Assembly: GCA_015183035.1 (NCBI GenBank) | Contig: JACZZP010000001.1 | Span: 186,001-250,000 of the forward strand | Length of the DNA: 64,000 bases | Source of the DNA: Meloidogyne chitwoodi | Taxonomy: Eukaryota; Nematoda; Chromadorea; Rhabditida; Meloidogynidae | Direction of reading: 5' to 3' | The notes under the pieces: generated by a model | What the model was told of the DNA's origin: nothing | The model's database searches: none | What the model saw: only the letters and a program-made list of their open reading frames with translations | In this document: one piece after another, positions 21,682-34,630 of the stretch | How positions within the stretch are numbered: position 1 is the stretch's first letter | Layout of the letters: the number at the start of each line of letters is the position of its first letter | Position numbers and translations under genes: made by a program

Positions 21682-23180
21682 ATGATTATTGTTCTTTTAA
21701 TACTTATAACACTGTCAGGGACATTTTTAAATTTTGCTTCTGGACAGTGCCCAAATGGATGGGAGCCTGATGGAAGTAAACTTAAATATATTTAAGATTA
21801 CAATTTGTATGATTTCTAGGTTGTACGTTTGGGAAATGCGCTCAAACAAGTCAACTTTGTCATACGGGATCAAATAATTGTTGTATGTTTTATATAATTG
21901 TTAAAATATTAAAAACAAAGTTTTACAAATATTAAAAACAAAGTTTTACAAATATTAAAAACTTAAGTTTACAAATCATATAATTATTATTACAATTTGT
22001 AAAGGTCAGATGTCACGTAAACAAGCAAGATTGCAGAATGTCCGGAATCCTAAAACAGGAGTCTGTGAACAGACATATTGCCCATTAGGCAGTTATAAAG
22101 ACAAAGATGGTTTGATGTCATTTAAATTACTTAATTTTAAATAAATTTCTTAGGCTGTTCAATCAAGGGATTCTGTATTTCATCTGAACAAAAATGTATT
22201 AATAAAGAATGCTGTAACAAGTATTACTTACCAAACCCAATGACTGCTTCACAAGACTTGTGCTCTCCCAATATGCCTTATAATCCAAATAATCCTAATA
22301 TGCCTTATAATCCAAATAATCCTAATATGCCTTATAATCCAAATAATCCTAATATGCCTTATAATCCAAATAATCCTAATATGCCTTATAATCCAAATAA
22401 TCCTAATATGCCTTATAATCCAAATAATCCTAATATGCCTTATAATCCAAATAATCCTAATATGCCTTATAATAATCAAATGCCCAATGCTCCAATGAAT
22501 GGAATGATTCCTGTCTTCAACTCTAATAGACAACCTGCAATCACAAATCAAGGTCTTCCTATTTTCACAATGAATGGACAATTGTGTACTTCTGATGGTC
22601 GTCCTGTATATTCAAATGGACAACCACTTTACACAGAAAATGGGCAGATGATTGGTGGTGGTGGTGGCAATGGAATGCCTCTGGGAGGCTCAGGGTATCA
22701 GCAGTCTGGATATCCTCCGTCTAATGGAATACCTCAAGTAGTGGCAAATGCTGGCTCAGGATTTCAGCAGGGATATCAACAAGGATATCCTCCAAATTCC
22801 GGCTCAGCATATCCTCCAGGCTCTCCAGCTAATGTAGGAGGAATGCCCCAAGGATATCCTCCAAATGTTTTCTCAGGATATCAGCAGGGTCAACAAGGAT
22901 ATCCAAACACTGGCTCAGGATATCCTCCAGGCTCTCCATCTAATGTAGGGTTCGGTTCAAACGCGGGGTCTTCATCAATGGGCAGACTAGATCAAAATCT
23001 ACTACAACAAGGTAAAAAAATTTAAAAATATTACTATAATTCAAATTTTTAGCCTGTGGAATGCCAGAACAGCAATACTGTAGCACTTCGGTAGCACAAA
23101 ACAGGGCAAGTTGTAATATTGATACGAATCTTGCATATTCCTGCCCGTTGAGTTGTGGACTTTGTAATATGAATGGATAA
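21682..23180 (+). CDS. Secreted Cys-rich protein with Asn/Pro tandem repeats and a ShKT-like C-terminus
   Basis: The start at 21682 gives a clear signal peptide (IIVLLILITLSGTFLNFASG). The mature N-terminus has two Cys-rich modules, CPNGWEPDGSCTFGKC...CCQ and CEQTYC...GFCISSEQKCINKECC. They are followed by seven perfect NMPYNPNNP repeats, then a region rich in G, Q, Y and P (GYPP, GYQQ, GSGYPPGSP). The last exon encodes six cysteines spaced as in a ShKT domain (C-x7-C-x10-C-x9-C-x3-C-x2-C, with CPLSCGLC). Four introns split the coding region, ending near 21836, 22007, 22154 and 23052. The first module is shared with the two paralogs in this window. Function is not known; cuticle or extracellular matrix, or a secreted gland product, are possible. 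Confidence 0.8.
22270..22473 (+). repeat. 27-bp in-frame tandem repeat (NMPYNPNNP x7 plus a partial unit)
   Basis: Seven copies of a 27-nt unit (AATATGCCTTATAATCCAAA followed by TAATCCT) appear identical at the nucleotide level, plus a 15-nt partial copy. Nucleotide identity implies recent expansion or homogenisation. Confidence 0.95.
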
Positions 23181-23830
23181 ATATAATATTAAATAAATGA
23201 AGAAACATATGTATAATTAAATATTCTATTTTTTAAAATACATGCAATAAAAATTAATTATTTGGGTAAATAAGCGTATTTTGGTATGTATCCCCTGATG
23301 GATGTATTGCCCTCTCTATATTCCTTTCTGCCCCATCTTCACATTTAATTTACTCTCAGCACCATCCCAGTACTTTAAAATTTACATTAAAATTTTATTA
23401 CAACATATCCCGTTTTGTGGTGAAAAAGTGGTTGTTCTCTTAGCACTACTTTAGAGGGAGTACGTTCCCTTCACACCACCATCTTCTCCAAATTATAATA
23501 ATACTACTTGTTTTAGCTATTGTCTAACGTATCTAAATGTCTGCATAATTTTTAATTTAATGATACTTGTGTATATAAAATATAAATTTTTTTAGAATTT
23601 TTTTTATAATTAATCGCTGAATTTACCAAAGCAGTTGTTTCATAATTTATTTACTTAGCTTTTTAATTTTCGAAATTAAATGAATTTTTTTTTTTAAATT
23701 ATATTATTTACATTGATTAATTCCAGCTTTTTTTTGTTTAAAAAAAATTTTACTCAAAATTTGAATTAAAAACAATTTCTCCCCTATATTTTCTTCTCTA
23801 GATGCCCACAAATTCATTAATGAAAATCCA
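23181..23830. other. Intergenic between Cys-rich paralogs
   Basis: No gene is seen. It is A+T-rich, with a slightly G+C-richer segment at 23280-23480 that holds no open frame I can support. Confidence 0.45.
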
Positions 23831-24753
23831 ATGTTTTTTAAAAATAAATTTGCAAAATATTCTAAGCAAAAAATTAAATTACTTAATTTTGAATTATTAA
23901 TATTTTATTATTATTATTTTTTAATAAAATTATTTGGTAAAGTGAAAGGTCAGCAATGCCAGGCTGGATGGTCTGCAAATGGAAGTTGGTAAAAAAATTA
24001 AAAAATTTTTTTTTTAATTTTTTAAAAATAATAGATAAATATAATTTTTAAAAGCTAAAGTAACCATATTTTTATAGAAAAAAAATTTAATTTAACAAAG
24101 TTGCAGACAGAGGTAGGGATAGTGACCTTGTGACTTTAAGCCTTCATAACTCTTGAAAGGAAAAACATTTTCATTTGCTTTTAGTACTAATAAATAGAGC
24201 AGAGAGTTTGCTACAAAATAAAAATAAAATTAGAATTTTAGCTAGTACACAAAAAAAGTTATGCCTGAAAAACTAACATGAATACTAGTTTTGGAGGTTC
24301 TTTTACCACAACTTTTTTTTTTTAAATTATTCTTTTACTTAAAAATAATTTAAATAAATTTTTTCAGACTGTGGATCAACTTTTAAACCATTCTGTATTA
24401 GTATGAACGAAAAATGCTATGGAACAACTTGTTGCAAACCAACAAGCTCTGGCCTTCCTTTTAACCCATACAATCCAACTGCAAGTAGTGGAATATGTCC
24501 CCAGGATACAAAATATGATGGATGTAAGTCTTTTTTTATTTTTTAATTAAAAAATTAAATTTTTGGTATTTTAAAAGTGTTGACATTTTGACATTTGCAA
24601 AAGTATTTTTAAAAATTCTTTAAAAAATAAAATTGAGCAACATTTATAATGTTAGGTTATTTTAAAATATATAAAAGGCACATTATATAATATTAAAAAC
24701 AAGGTTTGTAAAACAAGAAAAATAAAATGTTTTTAGGCTGCAAGCAAGCTTAA
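23831..24753 (+). CDS. Secreted Cys-rich protein, short paralog
   Basis: The start at 23831 gives a basic N-terminus and a hydrophobic stretch (LLIFYYYYFLIKLFG), followed by QQCQAGWSANG. This corresponds to GQCPNGWEPDG in the gene upstream. The next exon (from about 24368) encodes CGSTFKPFCISMNEKCYGTT, then CC, the same C-x7-C-x6-C-x4-CC spacing as FCISSEQKCINKECC in the neighbour. After a Pro/Asn/Ser linker (FNPYNP) and CPQDTKYDG, the last exon gives CCKQA and a stop at 24753. It lacks the Asn/Pro repeats and the ShKT-like end of its neighbour, so it is a short paralog or a decaying copy. The final splice (donor near 24523, acceptor at 24736) is plausible but unproven. Confidence 0.6.
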
Positions 24754-24909
24754 AGAATACAAAATTCCCTGCAGTCTTAATTATGCAATAAGGGATATGA
24801 GGGTTGGACATTTTAAAAAGTTGACATTTTGATATTTTGAATATATCAAAAATGTTTTAGCTTCTGGGATTTATTTAATTTAAAATTAAAAAAAAAAATT
24901 TTTAATTTA

Positions 24910-27900
24910 TTATCCATTAATACTCGCAGCCGTCGTCGTCGAAGAAATTAAAGCTTCATTATTCCCAATTGTTGCAACTGCACTTATTGATAACGGAGTC
25001 CCCTCATCTCTACTATTACTTCTTTTCTTTCCAGTTCTTGAAAGTGAACGTCTGACACGCTCAACGAAGCGTGAGCCCATTCCCTGTAAAAAATAGATTA
25101 TAATGTCAATAAAAATTCATAACTTTATCAAATTATTTAGTAAAAATATAGTTTTTGGATATTTTATAGAGTCGACTCTGCCCTATTTAATGACATAAAA
25201 ACAAATTTTGTAGCTTTATTTAACAAAAAGTTATTAATTTTTAAAGTTGGTCATATTACTTAGGGATTTAACCCACAACTTTTTTCACTTTTTCAAACTT
25301 TTCTATTTTTATTACCTTAAACGGATTTCTCCCTCCACGTGGATGAATATCTCCACTATTATTATTGTTTTTAGTTAACAATCCATCGCTTTTTAAAGGT
25401 GTTGCTAGATGGTCGCTTGGACGCCTTTTAGCTTTAGCCTTTGAAGGGGGCAATTTTCTACCAGCACTAGAAAGTGATTGGTCCATTGAAGAAGCTTTAT
25501 TTAAGATTCCGAATAAACGTGTGGGTGTTGTTCCTTTCGGGCTTTTTTGTCGTGTCTTTGAAGCTATTTTTTCTCTGAAAAGGGGAAAAAACATTAAATT
25601 CTTCTGTTGGTTATGGTTTGTTTAATCCTCATAACTCTCCTAATTATTGTTTATTTTTTATAATTTTAATATCCCTAAATAGAGAATTAAATTTTCTATA
25701 AAATTTTAAAAAATCAAAAATTTAATTTTTATTTAGAAAAAAGTAATGGACAAAAAACCAGCATTTTTGTTGAAAAATGCCGGTTTTTTGGCCATAACTT
25801 TTTCTTATTTTTACTAAAATTCTGATTTTTATAGAGAATTTTTTCCTCTATCATTTGACACCAATTTTATTTACATCAGCTCATTTTTTCATTAATTATA
25901 AAGCAAAAAGTAGCGATGACTTTCTTACCCTTTACGCCTACGCTTTTCTTCTGCAGCAGCTTCTTTTTCGCTTTCTCGAGTTTGTTCAAAAGAGTCGAAT
26001 GCTTTGGCCATTTGTCGAACTGACGGACATTTGCCTTTAGAAAGTTCTTCACGTCGTATTCGATAAAGTATGTTTGTCCCTAAATTTATTTTTGATATTT
26101 TTAATAGGGTAGAGACGCAGAGGAACTTTTGCTTCTCTAACCTAAATTTTCTTTTTCTCTCATTTTAAGTTTATTATAGTTAGGTTTATTAAATTATAGG
26201 ATTATTAACCTGAACTACTCGTTCTTCTATATTCTTTATGAGCTTTAGTAGCAGCCTTAGCCGCAGCAATAGCAGAAGTACTTTCCTCATCACTCCCAAA
26301 ATCCCCAGAAATTTTTTCTGCTCCTTGACTTCTAAATAATACATTATTATCCATTCGGCAAGCTTTTACTGATGTTGGAGTATTACAATTTACACGAGGA
26401 AATTTAAAAGGAGAAACGGAACGAGCCATAGAACAGTCGAGTAAACGGCTATCCCATGTTGTATTTTCTGTAAGAGAACTCATCGAAGGGCTCTTAAAAT
26501 AAAGTGATCTTTATGTCAAAAAATAGAAGAGAGTTTGAGCTATAATATATCCAAAGATCATATTTTTATCTTTTAAATTAATAAAGTTATGAATTTTTGA
26601 ATGGAGTCTTATAGCCGACTTAAGGGAAAACTGCTTGAATAAACTCAATTAAAAATTCATAACTTTATGAATTTGAGAGATAAAAATATGCTTTTTGGAT
26701 ATATTATAGTTCAAAGTCTCCTCTATTTTTTGACGTCAAAAAATAAATTAATGTTCTCTAAATTTAAAGTTGTGAGTCTTCAAACTACCCTACCTCATAA
26801 TTTTTTTAAATTAAATTTTTTTCCAAAAATTTAAAAATTTTTTTTATTTTACCTCAGCCATAGGTACTCTATTCATTTGTATTCCAACTGTAGGAAAAGA
26901 CTGAATTTTTAACTGTTTTAAAGCATTTTCTTCCACCTCATTTGATTGTAAGCGTTTTTGTTGTTGTTCTCGTTCTAAATTATTTAAACGCGCATTTAAT
27001 CTTTCAACTTCTGCAGTGTAATGGCTTTGATATTCTCTGTATTGACGTTGTAACGATTCAGCAGCACGTAATGCATTATCTGCTATCTTAATTTTATTTT
27101 TTAATTTTATTTTTTAATTTTTTTTTAATTTTTATTTTTTTTAAATAAATATTAGCTATTTTTACTTGTTTATAATCAATTCTAACACATTCTTTTTGTT
27201 GATTATTATTATTTATTTTTTCATTTTGTTTTTCCAATTGTTTAATAGGTGAACAACAAATACTAGGTTTAGACAATTGTACTACAACAGGAATTGTTCT
27301 TTCAATTGAAGAAGGAAATTGTTGTTGAGTTTGTATTTGTTGTTGTGTTTGTGATTGTTTTAATAAATCTTCCAATTTTAATTTTTCTCTAATCCAACAA
27401 ATTTCTTTTTGTTGGTGTGTTGCACGCATTTTTTCTTTAAAAAAAATTAAAAAATTAATTTTTTTATTTTTACCCAATTCTTGTAAAGCTTCATCTGTCC
27501 GCATTCTTAATTGTGCTAATTCTGCTTGTAATCTAATCCTTTCTGCTTTAGCCTCTTTACAACGGGATTCCCAAAGACGCGAATCCCCTGCTTTTTCTTT
27601 TGCTTGGGATAATTCTGCTTCTCTTTCTGCTATTGCCTGTAAATATGTTTTATTATTTTTATTGTACTTGTAAATTAGATTGGTAATTGTACATTCTTTA
27701 TATTTTATAAACTTGGAATTAAAGTTTAAACTTGATAAGTTTGTAATTCTGATTTTTTATAATTTCAAGTTTTATAATTCTAAGTTTGTAATTCTGATGT
27801 TTACAATTTCTGTAATTTATTGTAAAATCACCTTGCAGAATGCAGCATTTTCCTCTTTTAAATTTTCTAATAAATTCTGTACTGTAGTTGCCTCTGAAAT

Positions 27901-30900
27901 TTGTTTATCTAGCACTTTACGTAAATTTTCTGCTTCTGATTCTCTTGCAAGTTTTTGTGCATCTGCTTCTTCTTCAGTTTTTCGCAATTCTTTAGCCCAT
28001 TGGTCACGCATTTGTAAAACCTTTTAATTTTTAAATTTTTTTCTTTAAATTGTTAAACTTGTTCAGTTAATTCTGCATTTTTTCTCTTGTAAAAATCACA
28101 ACTTTGTTCAAATTCACGCATTTTTCGCTCCTTCTCATCACACACAGTACAAACATTATTTCCATTAAGTTTAGCATCTTCAGCTTCTTTTAATTTTCCA
28201 GAATTATCATTAGCATTATTATTATCTCCTAATACATTTCCTACAATCATTGATTTTGTTAAAGAAATCTGTTAAAATAATTTAAAAAATTTAAATAAGG
28301 CGAAGCTATTTTACATTCTGAGAATGTGCTAATTGCTCCTTTATTGCCTTCATTTCACTCAAAAGTCTTGCTAATTCTTCCATAACTGTAGCAATCTCTC
28401 CCCCTTTAAGTGAACGACGTCTTTCCTCTTTATTACCATTTCCATCTAATTTTTCGAGTTGTTTACAAATTCTATTTGCTTGGGCATCCATTGCTGCAAG
28501 CATATAGCAAAGTTGTTCTGTCTTTAAAAATTTGATTTTTTATTTTATAATTAAAAAATAATTTTTCTTACATCCACAATTGTATTATCTTCCTTCCCTG
28601 AAGCACTTATTATTTCTTTTGCTTCTCTTATTTCAGTACTATTTTTAAAAATTTAGTTTATTAATTTAATATTATTTATTTACCTATGAGAAGCACTTCG
28701 TTGCGATTTTGAAGGTGAAAGTTGCGTTACCGTAATATTTTTTGTTGCTTCTAACATTTTTGAATCGTTTCCCTCACTAAAATTAAAGTTTAAATTAAGA
28801 TTACAATTTGTAATTCTGATTTGTAAAACATAAAAATATTAAAATTACAATTTGTAATTCTGATTTTAAAACTTATAAAAATTAAAGTTTAAATATTAAA
28901 ATTACAATTTGTAATTCTGATTTATTTGTAAAATTTACCTAACACTTCTAGAAAGGCTAGGCCTTCTAGGGCTAAATAATCCTCCTGGAATCGACAGATT
29001 TTGAACTTGTTGATCTGCCATATTTTTATATTTTTGTAAAAGTTCATCATTTTCTGTTTCTAATTCTCTCATTCTGTTTCTAGTCCTTTGTAAATCTGCT
29101 TCAGTAAATCTTAATTGTTCTCTAAGATCTGCTTCTCTTTCTATTGAGTCTCTAACTTCTCTCTGTATTTCTTCCTTATTTTCTTCTTCATCTTCAAAAT
29201 GATCAGGTCTGGCACTAATATGGCTACTTCCGTCAACCATTAAAGCAGCTGCTGAGGATATTATTAAAGATTCCCCTCTATTATATCTCTAAAAATTTTA
29301 AAATTAATTTTATTTATTATTTTTTGCTACAACTATATTTTGCTGTTGTGTTTCTCTACTATTCTTTGCTTCTCTCCATTTATTTTGGGCAAGAAGTTCG
29401 CGAACTTTTTCCCTATTGTAAAAAAGTTCATCTTCAAGACGGCAACGTCGTTCTTCTGCTGCTTCCAATTCATTTTGTAATTTAATTGATATTTGTTTTG
29501 CTACATTGAATTCTTGTTCCATTTGAAGATATTTTTGCTGTAAATTATTTGATTCTGATATTTGTTCAATTTTTTGTTCCTAAAAAATTTTTTTTTAATA
29601 ATTAATTTTATTTTTTTAACCTTAATTTCAAATGCTTCACTTTTTTCTTCTTTATTTAATTTATTATTTTTTTCAAGTAATTCTTCACATCTTGATACAA
29701 GCACACACCTTTCAGCTTGTAATTGTTCTCTTTGCCTTTCTGATTTTCTCAATTTAAATTGAAGAATTCTACAATTTTTTGCATTAAGGTCTAATTCGCG
29801 TTGTAATTCACGAAATTCTTCTATTTCTTCCATTCTACATTGATCCTTCAAATAGTTAATAAAAATTGTAAATTGTCAAAATTAAACTTGAATCTCATCT
29901 ATTTCTTGCTGCAATTCATCACGTTCTTGTCTTAATTGATCATTTGCTAATTCAGAAGTAACTAAGCGTTCAGTGAGTTGTCTTTCTTTATTCGATAGAT
30001 GGGTATTTAAAGCTTGTTCCTAAATTCTGATTTTTAAACAATTCTGATTTTTAATAATTATGATTTTTAATATTTCTGATTTTTAACAATTCTGATTTTT
30101 GTATAATTCTGATTTTTAATATTTCTGATTTTTAACAATTCTGATTTTTTATAATTCTGATTCTTAAATAATTCTGATTTTTAAATCTAACCTTAATCTG
30201 CTGCTGCAACTCTGATTTTAATGCACTATTTTCTTCTCTATATTCATTAACTATAGATTCTAATTCTGCTAGTGCGTCTACAGCTAATTGTTGTTGACGT
30301 TGTTTTCTTTGTTGTAAAGAATTTAAATTATTTTCAATTTGTAATTTTCCTTCTTTTCCATTTGTTGGTGTTGTTGTTCCAGATAATGTTGTTGCCCTTC
30401 TTGCTAACCATTCAGTCCACCTTTGACGTTCACATTTATAACGTCGGCATTTTTCTATTAGACGTTGATTTTCTAATTGTAATGAGTCAAAATCACAAGG
30501 CTATAAAAAAATAATTTTTAAAATATGGACAAAATTCTGATTTGTAAAATTAATATTTTTTAAGCTTACAGAATTCTGATTTTTTAAGTTTACAAAATTC
30601 TGATTTTTTAAGTTTACAAAATTCTGATTTTTTAAGTTTAAACTTAATTTTTATTTTTAAGTTTACAAAATACTTTATCAGTCGGTGTCTTAGCACGAGA
30701 ATCAAATTCTTCATTATTATTATCCTCTACTTGATTAATAAAATTAAAATTATTCTGATTAAAAAAATATCCATCAATTGTACTTGTAGGCGTTAAAAAG
30801 TCCTCATCGTTATCAAAAAACGGTGGAGGACTTTTTAAAGTTTTGTATGACTCAGCTAAGGATATACTGTTTAAACTATCAATCTTAAAAATTTAATTAA

Positions 30901-32866
30901 ACTTTAAGTAATTAAAAGAAATTTTTTTACCGAGTGTGCGCTAAACATTTCACTTTGAAACTGTGTATTGCTAATGTTTCCATTATTAACACAAATTGGA
31001 AAATATGCTGGAGAAGAGGAGTTTGTAAGACGTGAATGTGCTGTTTTGTAAGAGCAAAGCGAGTTTAGATCATCAATTTCATCTAAAAAAATTTCAAATT
31101 ATTTTTTGCTTCTTTTGTAAGCATTTTGCTTCAATTTAAAATTTTTGCTAACATTTTATTTCTGAAAATCAAATAATTACCTTCACGATTTCCCTCTTTA
31201 CAAACATTATTTTCTTCTTCTACAAAAATAGCAAAATTGTTTCCATTTTTATTATAAAATGCTTCAGTTTCATTATTTTTCTGTTCTTGCCCTGTATTGT
31301 TTTCATTTTGAAGCCCATTATTTGCTTCTTTAAAACTTTTAGACCCACTAATTTGACTTATTTGTCTTCTCTGTTTTGGAAGCAATACTGTTGTTGTAGT
31401 TGTTGAAGATGACGAAGAAGAGGAGGAAGATGTTGATGTTTTTGGTGTTGCTAGTGTTTTTGTTGTTTCTAATGTTTTTTCGTTTAGTAATTCTTTTGTT
31501 TCTATTTTGTTGTTTTTATTGCTTTTTGTGGGTATTGGTGTCATTATTATTGTTTTTATCTGATTATTTTAAAATTATTAGCAAATTTATTGTTAGCAAA
31601 AAGTTAGGCTTGATCCTAGCAAACATTATTAGAAATTTAACTAAATTCTGCTTTTTATTTTTTAAGTTTGTAAAATTCTGATTTCTAAGTTTTTTAAATT
31701 CTGATTATATTTCAAGTTTATTAAAACTTTTAATTTTTCTTAAGTTTACAAACTTAAATTCAGAATTATAAGTAAAAACACAACATAAGTTGTTGTAATT
31801 TTGTAAACTTAAAAAATGAAAAACAAAAATAAAATATTCAGAGTATAACAAAAATGTTTTTAATAAAAAACAACATCAATTTTTGCCAACTGTTGTTTAA
31901 CTATATAAATCATTTAAATAATAATAATTTACCTCAAATTCTTTATTTTCATGAAGGATTTCATTATTTTCATTTTCTGTGGCTTCTTTTATTTTTTTAT
32001 TATTTTCTTCTTTATTTTCTTTTTGTTTAATAACTTTTTGTTTCTTTTGTTCTTCTTCTGCTTTTCGCACCTTTTTTTTTTTATTTTTAAAGATTTTTTG
32101 AAATTTTTATTTAAATATTTTATAAAATTTTTTTGCTTCACTTTTAAGTAGAAAAATTTTAAAATAAAAACATTTTTATTTTGCTTCATTTTTGCATTTT
32201 TAAACATTTTATTTTGTTAGCAAAACTTACCTCTCTAGTTGTAGCAACATTTTTAGCAATTTTAATATTATTATCAAAATTATTTTTTTCTTCTTTTTCT
32301 AAACATGAAGAGCTTCTTTGAATTGGCACTCTTCTAATTGTTGTAGTTGTTGATATTGGAATGCTGTTTTTATTGTTGCTACAGTTAGTTTTGTTAGCAA
32401 AGTTTGTTGCTAATTTTTTAGGAGTTTTGGGAGATTGCTTTTTTGTTGTTACTGAATTGTTAGCAGAATTATTTAAAGCATTAGTGGAGTTGCTATCAGA
32501 AATTTTATCAGAATTATTTTTATCAGAATTTTTAGAAGCAGAAGAATTATTTGTAGCAACAATTTTGCTATTACTTGATTTTATTCTTGTTGTCTTAACA
32601 TTGGCTAAACTTAAGTTTGCGATATTATTGTTGCCTATAATGTTTGTGGAGGGTTGTTGTTTATCGAGTGAAGGCTTTCTAATGGGCAAATTACTTTCGT
32701 GTTTATCCCTAAAAATATAAAAATTAAATTTTAATTTTAAAAATTTAATTTTTATTTAATTTAAAAAAAACTTTAATCTAAAACATCGTTTGCATCTATC
32801 TTTAAGATAATTCTGAGGTTCAAAATATGTGCATTCCGATTGCTCTTTTTTGCTATTTTCAATCAT
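24910..32866 (-). CDS. MTCL/SOGA-type microtubule-associated coiled-coil protein
   Basis: A large multi-exon gene (about 25 exons). The start at 32866 is chosen because the frame is open into a compact Cys/His motif, CTYFEPQNYLKDRCKRCF, followed by RLKDKH. A basic, Ser/Thr/Asn-rich region follows (32710-31190). The coiled coil runs from about 30500 to 27000. EEFRELQRELDLNAKNCRIL with LQFKLRKSER and the later ISIKLQNELEAAEERRCRLE match the MTCL1/SOGA coiled coil, whose members crosslink or stabilise microtubules. LREQLRFTEADLQRTRNRMR is a second block of that family. The C-terminus is basic and Ser-rich (GSRFVERVRRSLSRTGKKR), ending at 24910. Introns are loaded with short repeats. The family call rests on the coiled-coil blocks; paralog identity is uncertain. 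Confidence 0.68.
25665..25865. repeat. Palindromic dispersed repeat in MTCL-like gene intron
   Basis: The left end CCCTAAATAGAGAATTAAAT is mirrored by TAGAGAATTTTTTCCTCTAT on the right. The centre is a hairpin of CAAAAAACCAGCATTTTTG and AAATGCCGGTTTTTTGGC. Related copies occur near 33058-33275 and 61490-61560. Confidence 0.6.
26516..26737. repeat. Inverted repeat, about 90-bp arms, in MTCL-like gene intron
   Basis: The left arm (26516-26605) and right arm (26649-26737) are reverse complements at roughly nine positions in ten. Both share CTATAATATATCCAAA and ATAAAGTTATGAATTTTT, with a loop of about 43 nt. A half-copy occurs near 25140-25240. Confidence 0.7.
30015..30195. repeat. Tandem AATTCTGATTTTTAA repeats in an intron
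   Basis: About eleven copies of a 14-20 nt unit centred on ATTCTGATTTTT fill an intron of the coiled-coil gene. The reverse complement of this unit (AAAAATCAGAAT) occurs in introns across the window, for example 13020-13160 and 47230-47520. Confidence 0.75.
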
Positions 32867-33057
32867 TTTTCTCCGAATATTTTTGCATTTGATACTTTTA
32901 TGAAGCAAAAAAGATAATTTTAATTTTTTAAATAATTCGTTATTATTATTTTTTGTTGTTGAAGCAAAAGAAAGGGAAAAAATAGGAGAGGGTAGATGTT
33001 GCTCCTCAGCTGTAACTTAAATTAATAAAAAATACAAATAAATAATTTAAAATTTTA

Positions 33058-33275
33058 AATTTGGTATCATTAAATAGAGAAATAAATTAGCTATAAAATA
33101 ATTTAAAAATTAAATTTTTATAAGGAAAAACAAGCAAGTTATGGCCTTAAAACTTGCGAATTTCACAGAAAAATGTTTGTTTTTTAACATAACATTTTCT
33201 CCATTTATCAAAATTCCTGATTTTTATTTTATTTGTAGTAAATTTAATCCTCTATCGAATGATATTAATTTCATT
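33058..33275. repeat. Palindromic dispersed repeat upstream of the MTCL-like gene
   Basis: TCATTAAATAGAGAAATAAA at the left is mirrored by AAATTTAATCCTCTATCGAA and TGA on the right. Inside are CAAGTTATGGCC and AACATAACATTTTCTCC. It is related to the copy at 25665-25865. Confidence 0.55.
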
Positions 33276-34489
33276 TTAAACGGTTCATCCGTTCATAAGT
33301 TATAAAGATTGGCACTGAAACGTCCATGCCTTTTTAACTTAAAATTTCTCAAAGTTTAGGGAACTTTTTTTATTTTATAAAATAATTGTGTCCCTTTTAA
33401 ATTTCTTTTTAAAGTTTAAAAGAATTTGAAAGAAAATTTCCGGATTTACCAAGCAATCAATAAAAAGGGATATATTCAACAATAAGTTAAAGCTTTAAAA
33501 AATAAAAAAAGATTCCAAAAAATTTTTATTTTTGTTTCTTTTGTGTTTCAGATAAATAAAAGATGAGTATAAAAAAGGGCAAGAAAAAAATATTTTTTCA
33601 TGGACAATAAGAAAAACAAAAAATATAAATAAATATGTCCTCATTTCCCCCGCTTTTTTACGCTTTATTTTAGTAACAGCCGCTTAAATGGCCAATGATG
33701 AATGAACAAAAATAAAAGAAAAAGGAAATAAAGCTTTAAAAATTGGAAAATAATTTTGAATTATTTAGGAATATTTAAAAAAAAATTTTTTTTAGTCACA
33801 GATTTTAATTGATCGATTAAATTTAACTGCGTTAGCTAAATCCCTCTTTGCTATCAAAGCAAAGAAGAGAGAAAAAAAGAGTAAAATTATATCCATTAAA
33901 GCTTTAAAAACGTTAACAAAAGCTATTGCGCCTCATTTATTTCTTTTATATATTTTTTACTATATTTTCTAATGTTTCTTTACCGCAAAATCCTTTTTGA
34001 TCAATCGATTAACCTGAAAAATAGAAGGGAAGAAGATTGGGTTACTTGAAGCTTTAAGTAAAGTAGTAAATTAAAGAGAGCAAGATTGTGAATTTTCATA
34101 AGTTTTGAGGAAAATAAATAAATAAATATTGCAAAAATAAACTTTACAAACTTAAAGCATTAGAGAACTAAGTTGTACAAAGCTTAAAGTTTCAGAACTA
34201 TAAAACTTTACAAACTTAAAGTTTTAAGGGATAAGTTTTACAGAAATAAGTTTTACAAACTTGTTTTTGTAAACTTAAGTTTTACAAATATAAAACTTTA
34301 AGATTACAAAGTTAAATAATTTTTGTTTTGATCTTTAATTATATATAATGTGTTGGAGGTATATACTAAAGCTTAATTCAATTGTCAATCTTAAGTTTAT
34401 TAAATTATTTAAGTATTTAACAACTGTTTCTTCATTTTAATAATTACAAACTTAAATAATTCTTTGTTTTTATTTTTTATAATTTAATG

Positions 34490-34630
34490 ACCAACACAAC
34501 AAATGACTAAACTGACCCTTTATTCCATTATTATTTTCTCTCATTGTTCTGGCTAAGGGAATAACAAGTAATGATTGTCCTTTAAAGCCTGCTGTTTTCC
34601 ATTTTGGTTGTTTTTCAGTAACACCTGTTT
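34490..34630 (-). other. Exon-like open segment of unknown origin
   Basis: Read on the minus strand after an acceptor (TTTTTTCAAAAACAG), this gives a continuous frame with protein-like composition (KWKTAGFKGQSLLVIPLART, then MRENNNG) that stops soon after. A partly similar segment (QLPFAMREMIVAPNC) lies at about 34840-34880 on the same strand. I do not recognise the family and cannot connect either to a full gene. It could be a terminal exon or a duplicated exon fragment. Confidence 0.25.

Noticed and set aside
22249..22581. Minus-strand open frame of Ile/Arg/His repeats
   Set aside because: Antisense shadow of the NMPYNPNNP minisatellite in a well-supported plus-strand gene.
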